A stretch of DNA of 21,931 nucleotides, taken from Lachnospiraceae bacterium (GTDB lineage Bacteria > Bacillota > Clostridia > Lachnospirales > Lachnospiraceae). Location of the stretch: assembly GCA_900772845.1 (NCBI GenBank), contig CAAGSD010000148.1:1-21931 (forward strand), given 5' to 3'. Below, one piece after another: positions 8,813-16,349 of the stretch (its first letter is position 1; each line of letters opens with the position of its first letter). The position numbers were made by a program, and so were the translations under genes. Under the pieces are notes generated by a model. The model saw only the letters and a list, made by a program, of their open reading frames with translations, made no database searches and was not told the origin of the DNA.

Positions 8813-9448
8813 ATGGAAAGTGATAAGCTATATCGTGTGCAGAAGGAAGATCTTCCGAAAGTGGAGAAAATGCTGAATCAGTGCTTTGCACACGATCCGT
8901 TGTACGAGACACTGATTCCGGATCCGGAAGTCCGTAAAAAACTGATGCCGGAGCTGTTTAAATGTGATATGGATGAATTTTATGCAACCTGTGAAATCTT
9001 CGCAGACAGCGCAGATCTGAACAGTGTATTGGTGGTATCGGATGAGGCGGAGCCTTACAATGTATTTCAATTCTATTTTACAGAGGCTATGGCCGCTTTG
9101 CAGACGGATTCCTATCTGATCAAGGAAGATCCTTCGTTAAAGACTTTTCGAAATTTTATGAAGGGTGAGGATTATCTCAATTCCAGCTGGACAGACCAGC
9201 TGCATCAGAATCAGCGACTTCATATTATCTATCTGGCAGTGGATCCTGCCATGCAGCATCATGGGATTGCTGCGGAGCTTTTGGAGGAAGCCATCGACTA
9301 TGCCCAGAAGCACAAACTGATGATCTCCCTGGAGACTCATAATCCGAAAAACGTGGAATTTTATGAAAAATTTGGATTCAAGGTATATGGCGTGATGGAA
9401 AAGAATTTTCCGTTAAAGCAATACTGTCTGATCCGTGAGGTGCAATAA
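8813..9448 (+). CDS. GNAT family N-acetyltransferase
   Basis: Predicted acetyl-CoA-dependent acetyltransferase of 211 residues. The C-terminal half has the GNAT core: IIYLAVDPAMQHHGIAAELL (about 138-157) is motif A with the pyrophosphate-binding QxxGxA loop, and NPKNVEFYEKFGFKVYG is the motif B region. The frame is open further upstream to 8642, but that part overlaps the peptidase gene and has no GNAT character. The ATG at 8813 is the first plausible start, though the best Shine-Dalgarno (AAGGAG, 8789-8794) is 18 bases away, so initiation may be weak or use the adjacent ATT. The acetyl acceptor is unknown. A hairpin with a T-run follows. Confidence 0.85.
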   Translation: MESDKLYRVQKEDLPKVEKMLNQCFAHDPLYETLIPDPEVRKKLMPELFKCDMDEFYATCEIFADSADLNSVLVVSDEAEPYNVFQFYFTEAMAALQTDSYLIKEDPSLKTFRNFMKGEDYLNSSWTDQLHQNQRLHIIYLAVDPAMQHHGIAAELLEEAIDYAQKHKLMISLETHNPKNVEFYEKFGFKVYGVMEKNFPLKQYCLIREVQ

Positions 9449-9486
9449 TATTACCGGAAATATCAGAAAAATCCGGAAACGCAACT

Positions 9487-9540
9487 GCCGGTTGACAAAA
9501 TTACAAGGGCACTTGGTAGTTGTCAACTGGCTCTTTTGTT
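9487..9540 (+). terminator. Long-loop hairpin with T-run before the XRE gene
   Basis: GCCGGTTGACAA (9487-9498) pairs with TTGTCAACTGGC (9520-9531), 12 pairs with one wobble and a 21-base loop. TCTTTTGTT follows. This reads as a terminator for the acetyltransferase gene. The same inverted repeat contains TTGACA and TTGTCA, so it could instead be an operator and promoter element for the regulator just downstream. Confidence 0.6.
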
Positions 9541-9608
9541 ATGATTTTCCTATGTCGACGATCTATGTGCACAAGAAAACATTAATAAAAGAAAGAGAGA
9601 GAATGAGA

Positions 9609-10604
9609 ATGATCCTGTCAGAAAAAATAATAATGTTGCGTAAGAAATATGGGTGGTCCCAGGAGGAACTGGCAGAACGACTGGATATTTCCAGACAGTC
9701 CGTATCCAAATGGGAGAGCGGAGCCTCAATCCCGGATCTGGAACGCATTGTCAGTATGAGCCAGCTGTTCGGAGTCACTACGGATTACTTATTAAAAGAT
9801 GAAATGGAAGAGACGGAATTTGCAGATGGAATGACACCGGAGATCACAGAGGGCAAAGTGATCACGGTGGAGGAAGCCAATACTTTTCTGGAAGCTACGA
9901 AAAAATATGCTGCCCGGATCGCACCGGCGGTATCCCTGTGCGTGCTCTCTCCTGTTGTATTGTTGTGGTTGTTGGGAATGGCAGGTGCCGGAAGAGGAGC
10001 GATCACAGAAAATGTCGCAGGAGGAATCGGTCTCATCGTACTGTTACTGATGGTGGTAGTTGCGGTGGCGGTATTCCTTCTCACCGGAATCCCGTACAAC
10101 AAATATGAATATTTGGAAAAAGAAAAGCTGACATTGCAATATGGGGTGTCCGGAATCGTGGAAAAAGCAAAAGAAACCTTTGCGGGAACCTACCGGATCT
10201 GCATAACTCTGGGTGTTGTATTGTGTATCCTGGGAGTGGTACCTTTACTGGTAGTATCCATTTTTTGGGGGAATAATGGTTATGCGGTAATCCTTGCTAC
10301 GGATGCTTTGCTCATTGTAGTGGCGATCGCTGTATGGCTGTTCGTGTGGTCCGGTATTATCTGGGGTGGTTTTCAGAAACTGCTTCAGGAGGGAGACTAC
10401 ACGGTAGAGAATAAGGCAGTCAACCGGAAGTATGAGCATGTGACAGTAATTTACTGGTGTGTCTGGACAGCACTTTATCTGGCTGTCAGCCTGCCGACGA
10501 TGCGGTGGGATATTACCTGGGTCGTATGGCCTGTGGCCGGAGTATTATATGGGGCACTTCTGGCATTTTTGAAGATAAAGAATCGGAAAGCAGAGCGCGA
10601 ATAA
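9609..10604 (+). CDS. XRE-type DNA-binding regulator with six-helix membrane domain
   Basis: Protein of 331 residues with an N-terminal Cro/C1-type helix-turn-helix (about residues 5-60; WSQEELAERLDISRQSVSKW is textbook). A short acidic linker leads to six hydrophobic segments in the last two thirds. It would hold a repressor-like domain at the membrane, perhaps sensing envelope state or a small molecule. The start at 9609 gives the usual MILSEKI opening of this family, with a GAGAG purine stretch seven bases upstream; an in-frame ATG at 9603 is equally close and the much longer open frame to 9435 overlaps the acetyltransferase gene. The LspA-like gene follows 51 bases later on the same strand, suggesting co-transcription. 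Target genes and ligand are unknown. Confidence 0.85.
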   Translation: MILSEKIIMLRKKYGWSQEELAERLDISRQSVSKWESGASIPDLERIVSMSQLFGVTTDYLLKDEMEETEFADGMTPEITEGKVITVEEANTFLEATKKYAARIAPAVSLCVLSPVVLLWLLGMAGAGRGAITENVAGGIGLIVLLLMVVVAVAVFLLTGIPYNKYEYLEKEKLTLQYGVSGIVEKAKETFAGTYRICITLGVVLCILGVVPLLVVSIFWGNNGYAVILATDALLIVVAIAVWLFVWSGIIWGGFQKLLQEGDYTVENKAVNRKYEHVTVIYWCVWTALYLAVSLPTMRWDITWVVWPVAGVLYGALLAFLKIKNRKAERE

Positions 10605-10655
10605 GCGGATTTCGATATGAAATGTTGGCCAACGGGTGAAAAAGGAGCGGAAAGT

Positions 10656-11108
10656 ATGACAGTCGTATGCCTATTGATTCTGGCAGGAATCTTCTGGGGA
10701 GATTTCCTACTGAAAAACTATATAGAAAAACATGTGGGGGAGTGGGAAGAACGTGAGATCTGCCGTGGAAGACTTCTGATCCGCAAGCATCATAACAAAG
10801 GCATGATGCTGAATGCCGGACAGAAGAGAAGACGTCTGGTGGCGGCTGTTTCACTGGCGTTTACACTGATATTGACCGTTATCTTTATCGTGAGTCTGGG
10901 ACACCGGGGCAACAATTTATTGCGACTGGGGTTATCATTGCTGCTGGGCGGTGCTTTCAGCAATACCTATGACCGCCTCCGCAGAGGTTACGTGGTGGAC
11001 TATGTAAGCTTCCCGGTGAAATGGCAGGGATTCCGCAAGATCGTGTTCAACTGCTCGGATTTCTGCATTATCATCGGTGCTTTGCTGTCAGCGCTTGGAA
11101 TGCTGTAA
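10656..11108 (+). CDS. Divergent signal peptidase II (LspA)-like membrane protein
   Basis: Small membrane protein of 150 residues related to lipoprotein signal peptidase, the aspartyl protease that cuts signal peptides of lipidated prolipoproteins. The conserved C-terminal part is present: GGAFSNTYDRLRRGYVVDYV with D115, and FNCSDF with D135, matching the two catalytic aspartates of the family. The N-terminal half is short and divergent: DFLLK replaces the usual DQxxK, and HNKGMMLN stands where NxGAAF is expected. An earlier ATG (10617) exists, but the ATG at 10656 has GGAG eight bases upstream. It may be a paralogue specialised away from general lipoprotein processing. It lies behind the membrane-bound XRE gene and ends at a very strong terminator. 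Confidence 0.78.
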   Translation: MTVVCLLILAGIFWGDFLLKNYIEKHVGEWEEREICRGRLLIRKHHNKGMMLNAGQKRRRLVAAVSLAFTLILTVIFIVSLGHRGNNLLRLGLSLLLGGAFSNTYDRLRRGYVVDYVSFPVKWQGFRKIVFNCSDFCIIIGALLSALGML

Positions 11109-11140
11109 ATGGCTCGCAGCTATGCTGACTTTCCAGTTAC

Positions 11141-11182
11141 AATACAAGAAGGGTGAGCTTTACAGCTCACCCTTCTTGTATT
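11141..11182. terminator. Perfect 19-bp terminator stem shared by convergent lspA-like and prs genes
   Basis: AATACAAGAAGGGTGAGCT (11141-11159) and AGCTCACCCTTCTTGTATT (11164-11182) are exact reverse complements with a four-base loop. On the + strand it ends in TATTTT and closes the LspA-like transcript. On the - strand the first arm is the coding sequence for the last residues of the PRPP synthetase, and the stop codon sits in the loop, so termination for that gene is built into the reading frame. Confidence 0.9.
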
Positions 11183-12344
11183 TTGCAACGATATTCTGAA
11201 TTCTCTCATTCGGATTCAACAGATCGCTGATGGAAGAATCATGGTTTAAGGTATCAATGATGTAAGCGATATACTTGCTCAGATCACAGTTGATGTACCA
11301 TTCTCTCTTCAGCAGCTCCGGAGTCTGGTAGATCAGGTTGGTGGTCAGTACCTTATCGATGATGCCGTTCTCATAAGCCTTGTCGAACTTGTCCAGACCG
11401 TTGGTGAAGAGACCGAAGGTGGAGAAGACGAAGATCTTATTTGCCTTGCGCTCCTTCAGAGCAGCGGCGACTTCCAGCATGCTTTCACCGGAGGAGATCA
11501 TGTCATCGATAATGATCATATCCTTGCCCTCTACACTGGTACCCAGGAACTCATGCGCTACGATGGGGTTACGGCCGTTGACGATGCGGGTGTAATCTCT
11601 TCTCTTATAGAACATACCCATATCCAGACCGAGAACGTTGGCGATGTAGATAGCACGTCCCATGCCGCCTTCATCCGGGCTGATGACCATCATGTGGCTG
11701 GAGTCTAACTGCAGATCCTTCACATTGCGAAGCAGTCCTTTGATGAACTGGTATGCAGGCTGTACAGTCTCAAAGCCGTGCAGAGGAATGGCATTCTGTA
11801 CACGGGGATCATGAGCATCAAAAGTGATAATGTTGTCTACCCCCATGCTTACCAGCTCCTGCAGTGCCAGCGCACAGTCCAGAGACTCACGGGAAGTTCT
11901 CTTGTGCTGACGGCTCTCATACAGGAAAGGCATGATCACAGTGATACGACGGGCTTTACCGCCGACAGCTGCGATGATACGCTTCAGATCCTGATAGTGA
12001 TCATCGGGAGACATATGGTTCTCGCTGCCACACAAGGAATAGGTCATGGAGTAGTTCAGGACATCTACCAGCAGATAGAGATCCGTACCACGGACGGATT
12101 CCAGAATCTGTCCTTTTGCTTCACCAGAACCGAAACGGGGTACTTTGGCATCCAGGAGATAGGATTCTCTCTGATAACCTGCAAATGCAAGAGACTCTTT
12201 GTGTTCACTTTCTCTCTCTGCTCTCCATTTTACAAGATACTGGTCTACCTTCTCGCCTAAGGGCTTGCAGCCGGGCAGCGAAATAATGCCCAGAGAGCCG
12301 ACAGGGATAGTCTCCAGATTTCTTTTTTCTTCACGATTCGCCAT
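11160..12344 (-). CDS. prs: Ribose-phosphate pyrophosphokinase (PRPP synthetase), long form
   Basis: Makes phosphoribosyl pyrophosphate from ribose 5-phosphate and ATP for purine, pyrimidine, histidine and tryptophan synthesis; cytosolic. At 394 residues it is longer than the usual 310-320, mainly through an N-terminal extension. The catalytic flap region is MPFLYESRQHKR (about 138-149), followed by ITFDAHD, SPDEGGMGRA (about 222-231) and the PRPP-binding loop IIIDDMISSGES (about 277-288), where the classical form has DDMIDTAGT. A GTG at 12359 adds five codons, but the ATG at 12344 has GTGAGG nine bases before it. It follows the helicase loader gene by 54 bases on the same strand, probably as the last gene of that operon. 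Long variants like this are, as I recall, common in Lachnospiraceae. Confidence 0.88.
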   Translation of the reverse strand: MANREEKRNLETIPVGSLGIISLPGCKPLGEKVDQYLVKWRAERESEHKESLAFAGYQRESYLLDAKVPRFGSGEAKGQILESVRGTDLYLLVDVLNYSMTYSLCGSENHMSPDDHYQDLKRIIAAVGGKARRITVIMPFLYESRQHKRTSRESLDCALALQELVSMGVDNIITFDAHDPRVQNAIPLHGFETVQPAYQFIKGLLRNVKDLQLDSSHMMVISPDEGGMGRAIYIANVLGLDMGMFYKRRDYTRIVNGRNPIVAHEFLGTSVEGKDMIIIDDMISSGESMLEVAAALKERKANKIFVFSTFGLFTNGLDKFDKAYENGIIDKVLTTNLIYQTPELLKREWYINCDLSKYIAYIIDTLNHDSSISDLLNPNERIQNIVAKYKKGEL

Positions 12345-12398
12345 TGGGGTGATCCTCACTTTCTGATTCTGTATACTGTTCTGTTACGAAACTTGTGA

Positions 12399-13391
12399 TT
12401 AATTGTCAGATGCATTTTGCATACGTTTTTTACACATGCGGATATCGGGACCGGTCAGCTTACACAGGTCATAATGACTTGTAATACGGGAAAATACCCG
12501 GTCGGAGTATCGGTCACGCAGCTCTTCCAGACTTAAGTTTGTGGAGATGATCGTGGCTTTTTTCCGCAGGTCTCGTTCATTGAGACAAGAGAAAAGCTGT
12601 GAAGCAACGAAGGTATTTGTCAACTCTGTGCCAAGATCATCGATAATCAGAAGATCACAATTGTATAAATCTTCATAAAATCCGGATAAAGCTTCCTTTG
12701 ACTTTACATCAAAAGAATAGCGCGCAAGGGTATCAAATAACCCGGAAGAACTGAAATAAATCACGGAATGACCGCTTTCCAGTAATTCTTTGGCGATACA
12801 TCCCGATAAAAAGCTCTTGCCAGTACCTACTGTACCATAAAAGAAAAGATTGTGGTAGTGTTGTTTGAAGTTTTGTACAAAATTGTGGCAAAGAGTTACG
12901 CATTTTTCAAAACGAAGTAAATCTTCCCCTTGATAGTATTCGAAAGAAAGATTGGAAAAATTCTCAGAAGCGATCATTTCACGAATATGAGACTGCTCAT
13001 AGAGAATATTTAATTCCTGCTGATGGAAACAATGACATTTTTTGTGTAAATTGTCTTCTGTTTCCACATAACCGGTGTCCCTGCAATCGGGACAGTCATA
13101 GATCGGTTCCAGATAATCTAAAGGATATCCGGCAGAGCGGAGGAGTTCCTTTTTCTGAAGGGAGATCTCTTTTAAGGAGGAGCGCAGCCGGGTCAGTGCT
13201 TCGTCGTCACCATTTAATAAAAGTCTCGCCTGAGCGACAGAAAGTTCTCCGATGGATTCGTCCAGCTTCTGGTATTCCGGAAGCTTTGCATAGACTTCCA
13301 GACGACGCTGCTCAGAGAGATGACGATTACGGTCTCTTGTCTGTTCATAGCCCTTCATAATAAAGTTATATTGTGCATTTGTCAGTGACAC
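12399..13391 (-). CDS. DnaC/DnaI-type replicative helicase loader ATPase
   Basis: AAA+ ATPase of 330 residues that would load the replicative helicase at origins or restart sites. A helical N-terminal region (1-95) precedes a likely zinc site with C100, C103, C119 and C121 (DCPDCRDTGY, then KCHC), as in DnaI. The AAA+ core has Walker A GTVGTGKS (186-193), Walker B LLIIDDLGTE (247-256), a sensor-like STN (283-285) and an arginine-finger candidate in VFSRI (R302). It starts with GTG; GGGGAG lies about six bases upstream, and no better start exists. The DnaD-domain gene ends 20 bases upstream, so the two are almost certainly co-transcribed and act together. IstB transposition helpers share the fold, but no transposase is present, which favours the replication role. 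Confidence 0.9.
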   Translation of the reverse strand: MSLTNAQYNFIMKGYEQTRDRNRHLSEQRRLEVYAKLPEYQKLDESIGELSVAQARLLLNGDDEALTRLRSSLKEISLQKKELLRSAGYPLDYLEPIYDCPDCRDTGYVETEDNLHKKCHCFHQQELNILYEQSHIREMIASENFSNLSFEYYQGEDLLRFEKCVTLCHNFVQNFKQHYHNLFFYGTVGTGKSFLSGCIAKELLESGHSVIYFSSSGLFDTLARYSFDVKSKEALSGFYEDLYNCDLLIIDDLGTELTNTFVASQLFSCLNERDLRKKATIISTNLSLEELRDRYSDRVFSRITSHYDLCKLTGPDIRMCKKRMQNASDN

Positions 13392-13411
13392 GATTTACTC
13401 CCCTTTGCCTG

Positions 13412-14509
13412 TTAATTGCTTAAAATTTCTTTTTCCAGAGCGGCAAAATCATAGCTGTTCTGTGTAAATTGCGTAAAGCGATTGGAGGATCCGGAAGAAA
13501 CGGGCTTTGCAGTCTTTTTCTTCTGGAAAGACGCATCCAGCTGCTGGATATCAGCTTTGTGATGGACGCCTGCCTCACGCCAACTGTTTAAAATGCCTTC
13601 TGCATATTCAAAACGATGCTTGTCCGTGGCAAGAGAACTGCGTTCACAGGCTTCGAGGATAATATCAGCACTAAAGCCGTAATCCCTGATCCAACGGTTG
13701 ATAAATTCCAGTTCTTTAGCGGTGGGAGCGGTGGAGCGTCCGAGGCTGTTCATGATAGCATAAACGCTCTTATCAAATTTCGTAGAGAATTTCTGTGCCT
13801 GTTTTGGGGTGGTGATACCTTCTTCTGCCCAGTTGACAGCAACCTTTTCTATGTATTTGAAATCCTTCTTGCCACGCTCCACACAGTATTGCAGAAGATA
13901 ATCAATAAGATCTTCTGAAAAATGCAATACATCTGTAAAGAACAGGATTGTTTTGATCTCGGAGGGGGTCAGAGGTTTTCCGATATAAGCTTCTGCAATA
14001 AAGAGAAGCTGGGAGGTCTCTTCACGTTCTTTAAATTCCCGCAACTGATCCAGTGAGTAGGCGGGTTTGGTATAGGTATGCGGCACCTGGGGAACTGCTG
14101 CAGCGGAAGCAGCGGCCGCACCTGTGGTGGGAAGTACTGCAACGCCTGTGGAGGCACCCTGTACGGGACCGGAAGTCAACAGTACGTTGTGTTGGGACAC
14201 CGGTGCAGTCTGTGCGCTCAGATCGCGAAGGTGAATACCTACCAGCGTTTTATTTTCATCGAAGTCCAGATCCAGGATCTGCAGCTTCTCCCAATATTTC
14301 AGCGCACGGATCACATCCTTCTCCGTGTGATTGAACTTGTCTGCAATTCCGGACACACTGATAGCCTGATCCGCATTCAGCATGCGCAGCAGATAGAAAT
14401 AGACCTTCAGCTGTGCGTCATTGGCATCCTTCATATATTCATCAATAAACAGATTGGATACTACCGTAGAATCTGCATAATTATCTTTATAGAGCGCTAT
14501 CCGTGCCAT
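13412..14509 (-). CDS. DnaD-domain replication initiation protein
   Basis: Primosome protein of 365 residues, related to Firmicute DnaD and DnaB, which remodel origin DNA and recruit the helicase and its loader. The first about 100 residues look like the winged-helix N-domain (QLKVYFYLLRMLNADQ, then EKDVIRALKYWEKLQIL). A low-complexity Ala/Pro/Thr linker (about 110-150) leads to two DnaD/DnaB-type C-domains: one about 165-235 (FIAEAYIGKPLTPSEIKTIL) and one about 255-325 (ELEFINRWIRDYGFSADIIL, then YAEGILNSW). The frame extends to a TTG at 14518, but the ATG at 14509 gives better distance from GAAGG. Its upstream region holds seven DnaA-box-like sites, and the helicase loader follows directly. 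Confidence 0.88.
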   Translation of the reverse strand: MARIALYKDNYADSTVVSNLFIDEYMKDANDAQLKVYFYLLRMLNADQAISVSGIADKFNHTEKDVIRALKYWEKLQILDLDFDENKTLVGIHLRDLSAQTAPVSQHNVLLTSGPVQGASTGVAVLPTTGAAAASAAAVPQVPHTYTKPAYSLDQLREFKEREETSQLLFIAEAYIGKPLTPSEIKTILFFTDVLHFSEDLIDYLLQYCVERGKKDFKYIEKVAVNWAEEGITTPKQAQKFSTKFDKSVYAIMNSLGRSTAPTAKELEFINRWIRDYGFSADIILEACERSSLATDKHRFEYAEGILNSWREAGVHHKADIQQLDASFQKKKTAKPVSSGSSNRFTQFTQNSYDFAALEKEILSN

Positions 14510-14559
14510 AACACACAATACCTTCTTTCACAAATCGTTCCTTTTTCAAAGTAAGACCA

Positions 14560-14588
14560 AGTATAGCATAAGACCTGTGAAAAAGAAA
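14560..14588 (-). promoter_or_regulatory. Predicted promoter of the dnaD-dnaC-prs operon
   Basis: On the - strand, TATACT (14565-14560) is preceded by TGC, an extended -10 element. A weak TTTCTT (14588-14583) lies 17 bases further upstream. A better -35 (TTGACT, 14595-14590) is present, but its 24-base spacing is too long. It predicts a leader of about 45 bases. Confidence 0.45.
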
Positions 14589-14645
14589 TAGTCAATTTGC
14601 CGGAAAACCTTGTAAACACTGGGTTCCCGGACTCTCGGATAAAAA

Positions 14646-14672
14646 TGTGGAAACGGTGGATATTGTGGATAC
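14646..14672 (-). promoter_or_regulatory. Three directly abutting DnaA-box-like 9-mers
   Basis: Read on the - strand: GTATCCACA (14672-14664), ATATCCACC (14663-14655) and GTTTCCACA (14654-14646). Compared with TTATCCACA they have one, two and two mismatches. They follow one another with no spacer, about 80-105 bases upstream of the predicted dnaD -10. Individually weak; the regular nine-base phasing is what makes them notable. Confidence 0.55.
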
Positions 14673-14736
14673 CGACAGACGATGTATCGGAAAAAGCTTA
14701 TATATCGGCAGATCATCGTCAAAATGTGACATAAAA

Positions 14737-14767
14737 TTATCCACAGGGAAATAATAAAATATCCACA
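14737..14767 (+). promoter_or_regulatory. Two DnaA boxes in direct repeat, 22 bases apart
   Basis: TTATCCACA (14737-14745) is a perfect consensus DnaA box. ATATCCACA (14759-14767) has one mismatch. Both are followed by GGGAAA, so the repeat unit is longer than the box, and the 22-base period equals about two helical turns. Confidence 0.8.
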
Positions 14768-14774
14768 GGGAAAA

Positions 14775-14789
14775 CGGGGATTGTCCCCG
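14775..14789 (-). terminator. Short intrinsic terminator after murC
   Basis: On the - strand CGGGGA, loop CAA, TCCCCG (14789-14775) is followed by TTTT. It begins about 27 bases after the murC stop. The stem is short but GC-rich. It lies between the DnaA boxes, separating murC transcription from the dnaD promoter. Confidence 0.6.
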
Positions 14790-14797
14790 GCCTCTCC

Positions 14798-14815
14798 TGT
14801 GGATAATGTGGACAA
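14798..14815 (-). promoter_or_regulatory. Two abutting DnaA boxes next to the murC stop codon
   Basis: On the - strand TTGTCCACA (14815-14807, one mismatch) is directly followed by the perfect box TTATCCACA (14806-14798). The array ends exactly where the murC stop codon begins (14816). The pair points toward the two + strand boxes at 14737-14767. Confidence 0.8.
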
Positions 14816-16213
14816 CTATCTGCCAAGTAGGTTTTCACCGATTTTTACGACATCTCCGGCACCCATAGTTATCAACAGGTCACCGTTTATGCAATTTTCT
14901 AATAAAAAGTTTTCGATCTCATCAAAAGAAGGAAAATAGTAACATTCATGGCCCAGTGCCTGGATCTCTGCCTGCAGAGTTTCGGAGCTGATTCCCAGGG
15001 TGTCGGTCTCACGGGCAGCATAGATATCTGCCAGGACGACTTTGTCTGCCAGGCTTAATGCCTTGGCAAAATCCTTCAGGAATGCCTTGGTCCTGGTGTA
15101 GGTATGGGGCTGGAAGACACACCAGAGCGTCTTGTGAGGATAATTTTCCGCTGCTTGCAGTGTGGCTGCAATCTCGGTGGGATGATGTGCGTAATCATCC
15201 ACAATGGTAACACCGCCGATGGTGCCCTTGTATTCGAATCTGCGGTCGGTACCGGTGAAACCGTGCAGGGCGGAAGCGGTAACCTCACGGTCGATCTTTA
15301 ACAGGTCAGCCAGTGCAATGGAGGCAATGGCGTTGCATGCATTATGTTCTCCGGGTACCTGCAGGGAAAAGCTGCCGGATACCTCTCCGTGGCAATGCAG
15401 CGTAAAGGAGGGATGCCCGAACTCATCATAAGTCATATCTGAAGGATAATAATCTGCCACCGAACCGTCGCTGTTGACAGCTTCCTTATTAAAAGTGATC
15501 ACGCAGCAGTCCAGATCTCCGGTGATCTCCTGTAAACGATCGATCGCACCGTTGATGATAAGGCAGCCATCGGCAGGCAGAAGCTTTGCAAACTTATGGA
15601 AGGAATTCCGGATGTCCTCCAGATCCTTGAAAAAGTCCAGATGATCCTCCTCAATATTCAAGATCATACCGATCTTTGGATAAAAGCTTAAAAAGCTGTT
15701 GGTGTACTCGCAGGCTTCCGTAACGAACAGATCGGTACTGCCGACACGGATGTTGCCGCCAATACTTTTTAACATACCACCGATGGACAGGGTGGGATCT
15801 GTACCGGCATGCAGCAGGATCTCACTGACCATGGAGGTCGTGGTGGTCTTGCCGTGGGTACCGCTGATGGCAATTGGAGTCTTGTAGTTCAGCATGATCT
15901 CGCCTAAGAGCTGTGCTCTGGTAAGGTGAGGGATTCCCTTCTCCATGGTAGCGACATATTCGGGATTATCCTTGTGAATTGCACTGGTAAATACAACACA
16001 GTCGATATCATCGGTAATATTCCCGGCACGTTGTCCATAAAATACATTGATCCCCTTTCTCTCAAGAGTTTCGGTAAGGGGGCTTTTGGAACGGTCGGAA
16101 CCGGATACACGGAAACCGGCATCCTTCAGGATCTCAGCAAGACCACTCATACTGATACCGCCGATACCTACAAAATAAATGGACGAGGGGTGATTAAAGT
16201 CTATCTGATACAT
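14816..16213 (-). CDS. murC: UDP-N-acetylmuramate--L-alanine ligase
   Basis: Cytosolic Mur ligase of 465 residues that adds L-alanine to UDP-MurNAc using ATP, the first amino acid step of peptidoglycan precursor synthesis. Evidence: N-terminal nucleotide-binding motif GIGGISMSGLA (16-26), ATP-binding SGTHGKTTTTSMV (about 117-129), the middle-domain ILNIEEDHLDFF with its metal-binding acidic and histidine residues, and the C-domain VDDYAHHPTEIAATL and CVFQPHTYTRTK. Length is normal. The ATG has GGAAG seven bases upstream. It is transcribed from its own predicted promoter in the divergent region with glgC, with a short terminator after it. Confidence 0.96.
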   Translation of the reverse strand: MYQIDFNHPSSIYFVGIGGISMSGLAEILKDAGFRVSGSDRSKSPLTETLERKGINVFYGQRAGNITDDIDCVVFTSAIHKDNPEYVATMEKGIPHLTRAQLLGEIMLNYKTPIAISGTHGKTTTTSMVSEILLHAGTDPTLSIGGMLKSIGGNIRVGSTDLFVTEACEYTNSFLSFYPKIGMILNIEEDHLDFFKDLEDIRNSFHKFAKLLPADGCLIINGAIDRLQEITGDLDCCVITFNKEAVNSDGSVADYYPSDMTYDEFGHPSFTLHCHGEVSGSFSLQVPGEHNACNAIASIALADLLKIDREVTASALHGFTGTDRRFEYKGTIGGVTIVDDYAHHPTEIAATLQAAENYPHKTLWCVFQPHTYTRTKAFLKDFAKALSLADKVVLADIYAARETDTLGISSETLQAEIQALGHECYYFPSFDEIENFLLENCINGDLLITMGAGDVVKIGENLLGR

Positions 16214-16284
16214 ATTGACACTTCCTTAATATAATGTAATGACATCAAAGCCGGGGGCTTATGACCCCAGCATCACTTAATAAC

Positions 16285-16313
16285 ATTATATACATGTAGG
16301 CGAAAAAAAACAA
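16285..16313 (-). promoter_or_regulatory. Predicted promoter of murC
   Basis: On the - strand TATAAT (16290-16285) is a perfect -10. TTGTTT (16313-16308) lies 17 bases upstream as a weak -35. It predicts a leader of about 65 bases containing a GC-rich stem (GGGG/CCCC, about 16250-16271). Confidence 0.6.
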
Positions 16314-16349
16314 TCCGTAGGTATGATTTTGAAAAAATGTGTAACATTA

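Noticed and set aside
9435..9608. N-terminal extension of the XRE regulator
   Set aside because: It overlaps the acetyltransferase 3' end and the terminator hairpin; the family start matches the ATG at 9609.
12399..13391. IstB-type transposition helper
   Set aside because: No IstA transposase or inverted repeats nearby, and the zinc-site N-terminus and DnaD neighbour fit the helicase loader.
14510..14815. Chromosomal replication origin
   Set aside because: DnaA boxes are clustered, but dnaA, dnaN and the usual origin neighbours are absent and there is no clear AT-rich unwinding repeat. A regulatory or titration array is more likely.
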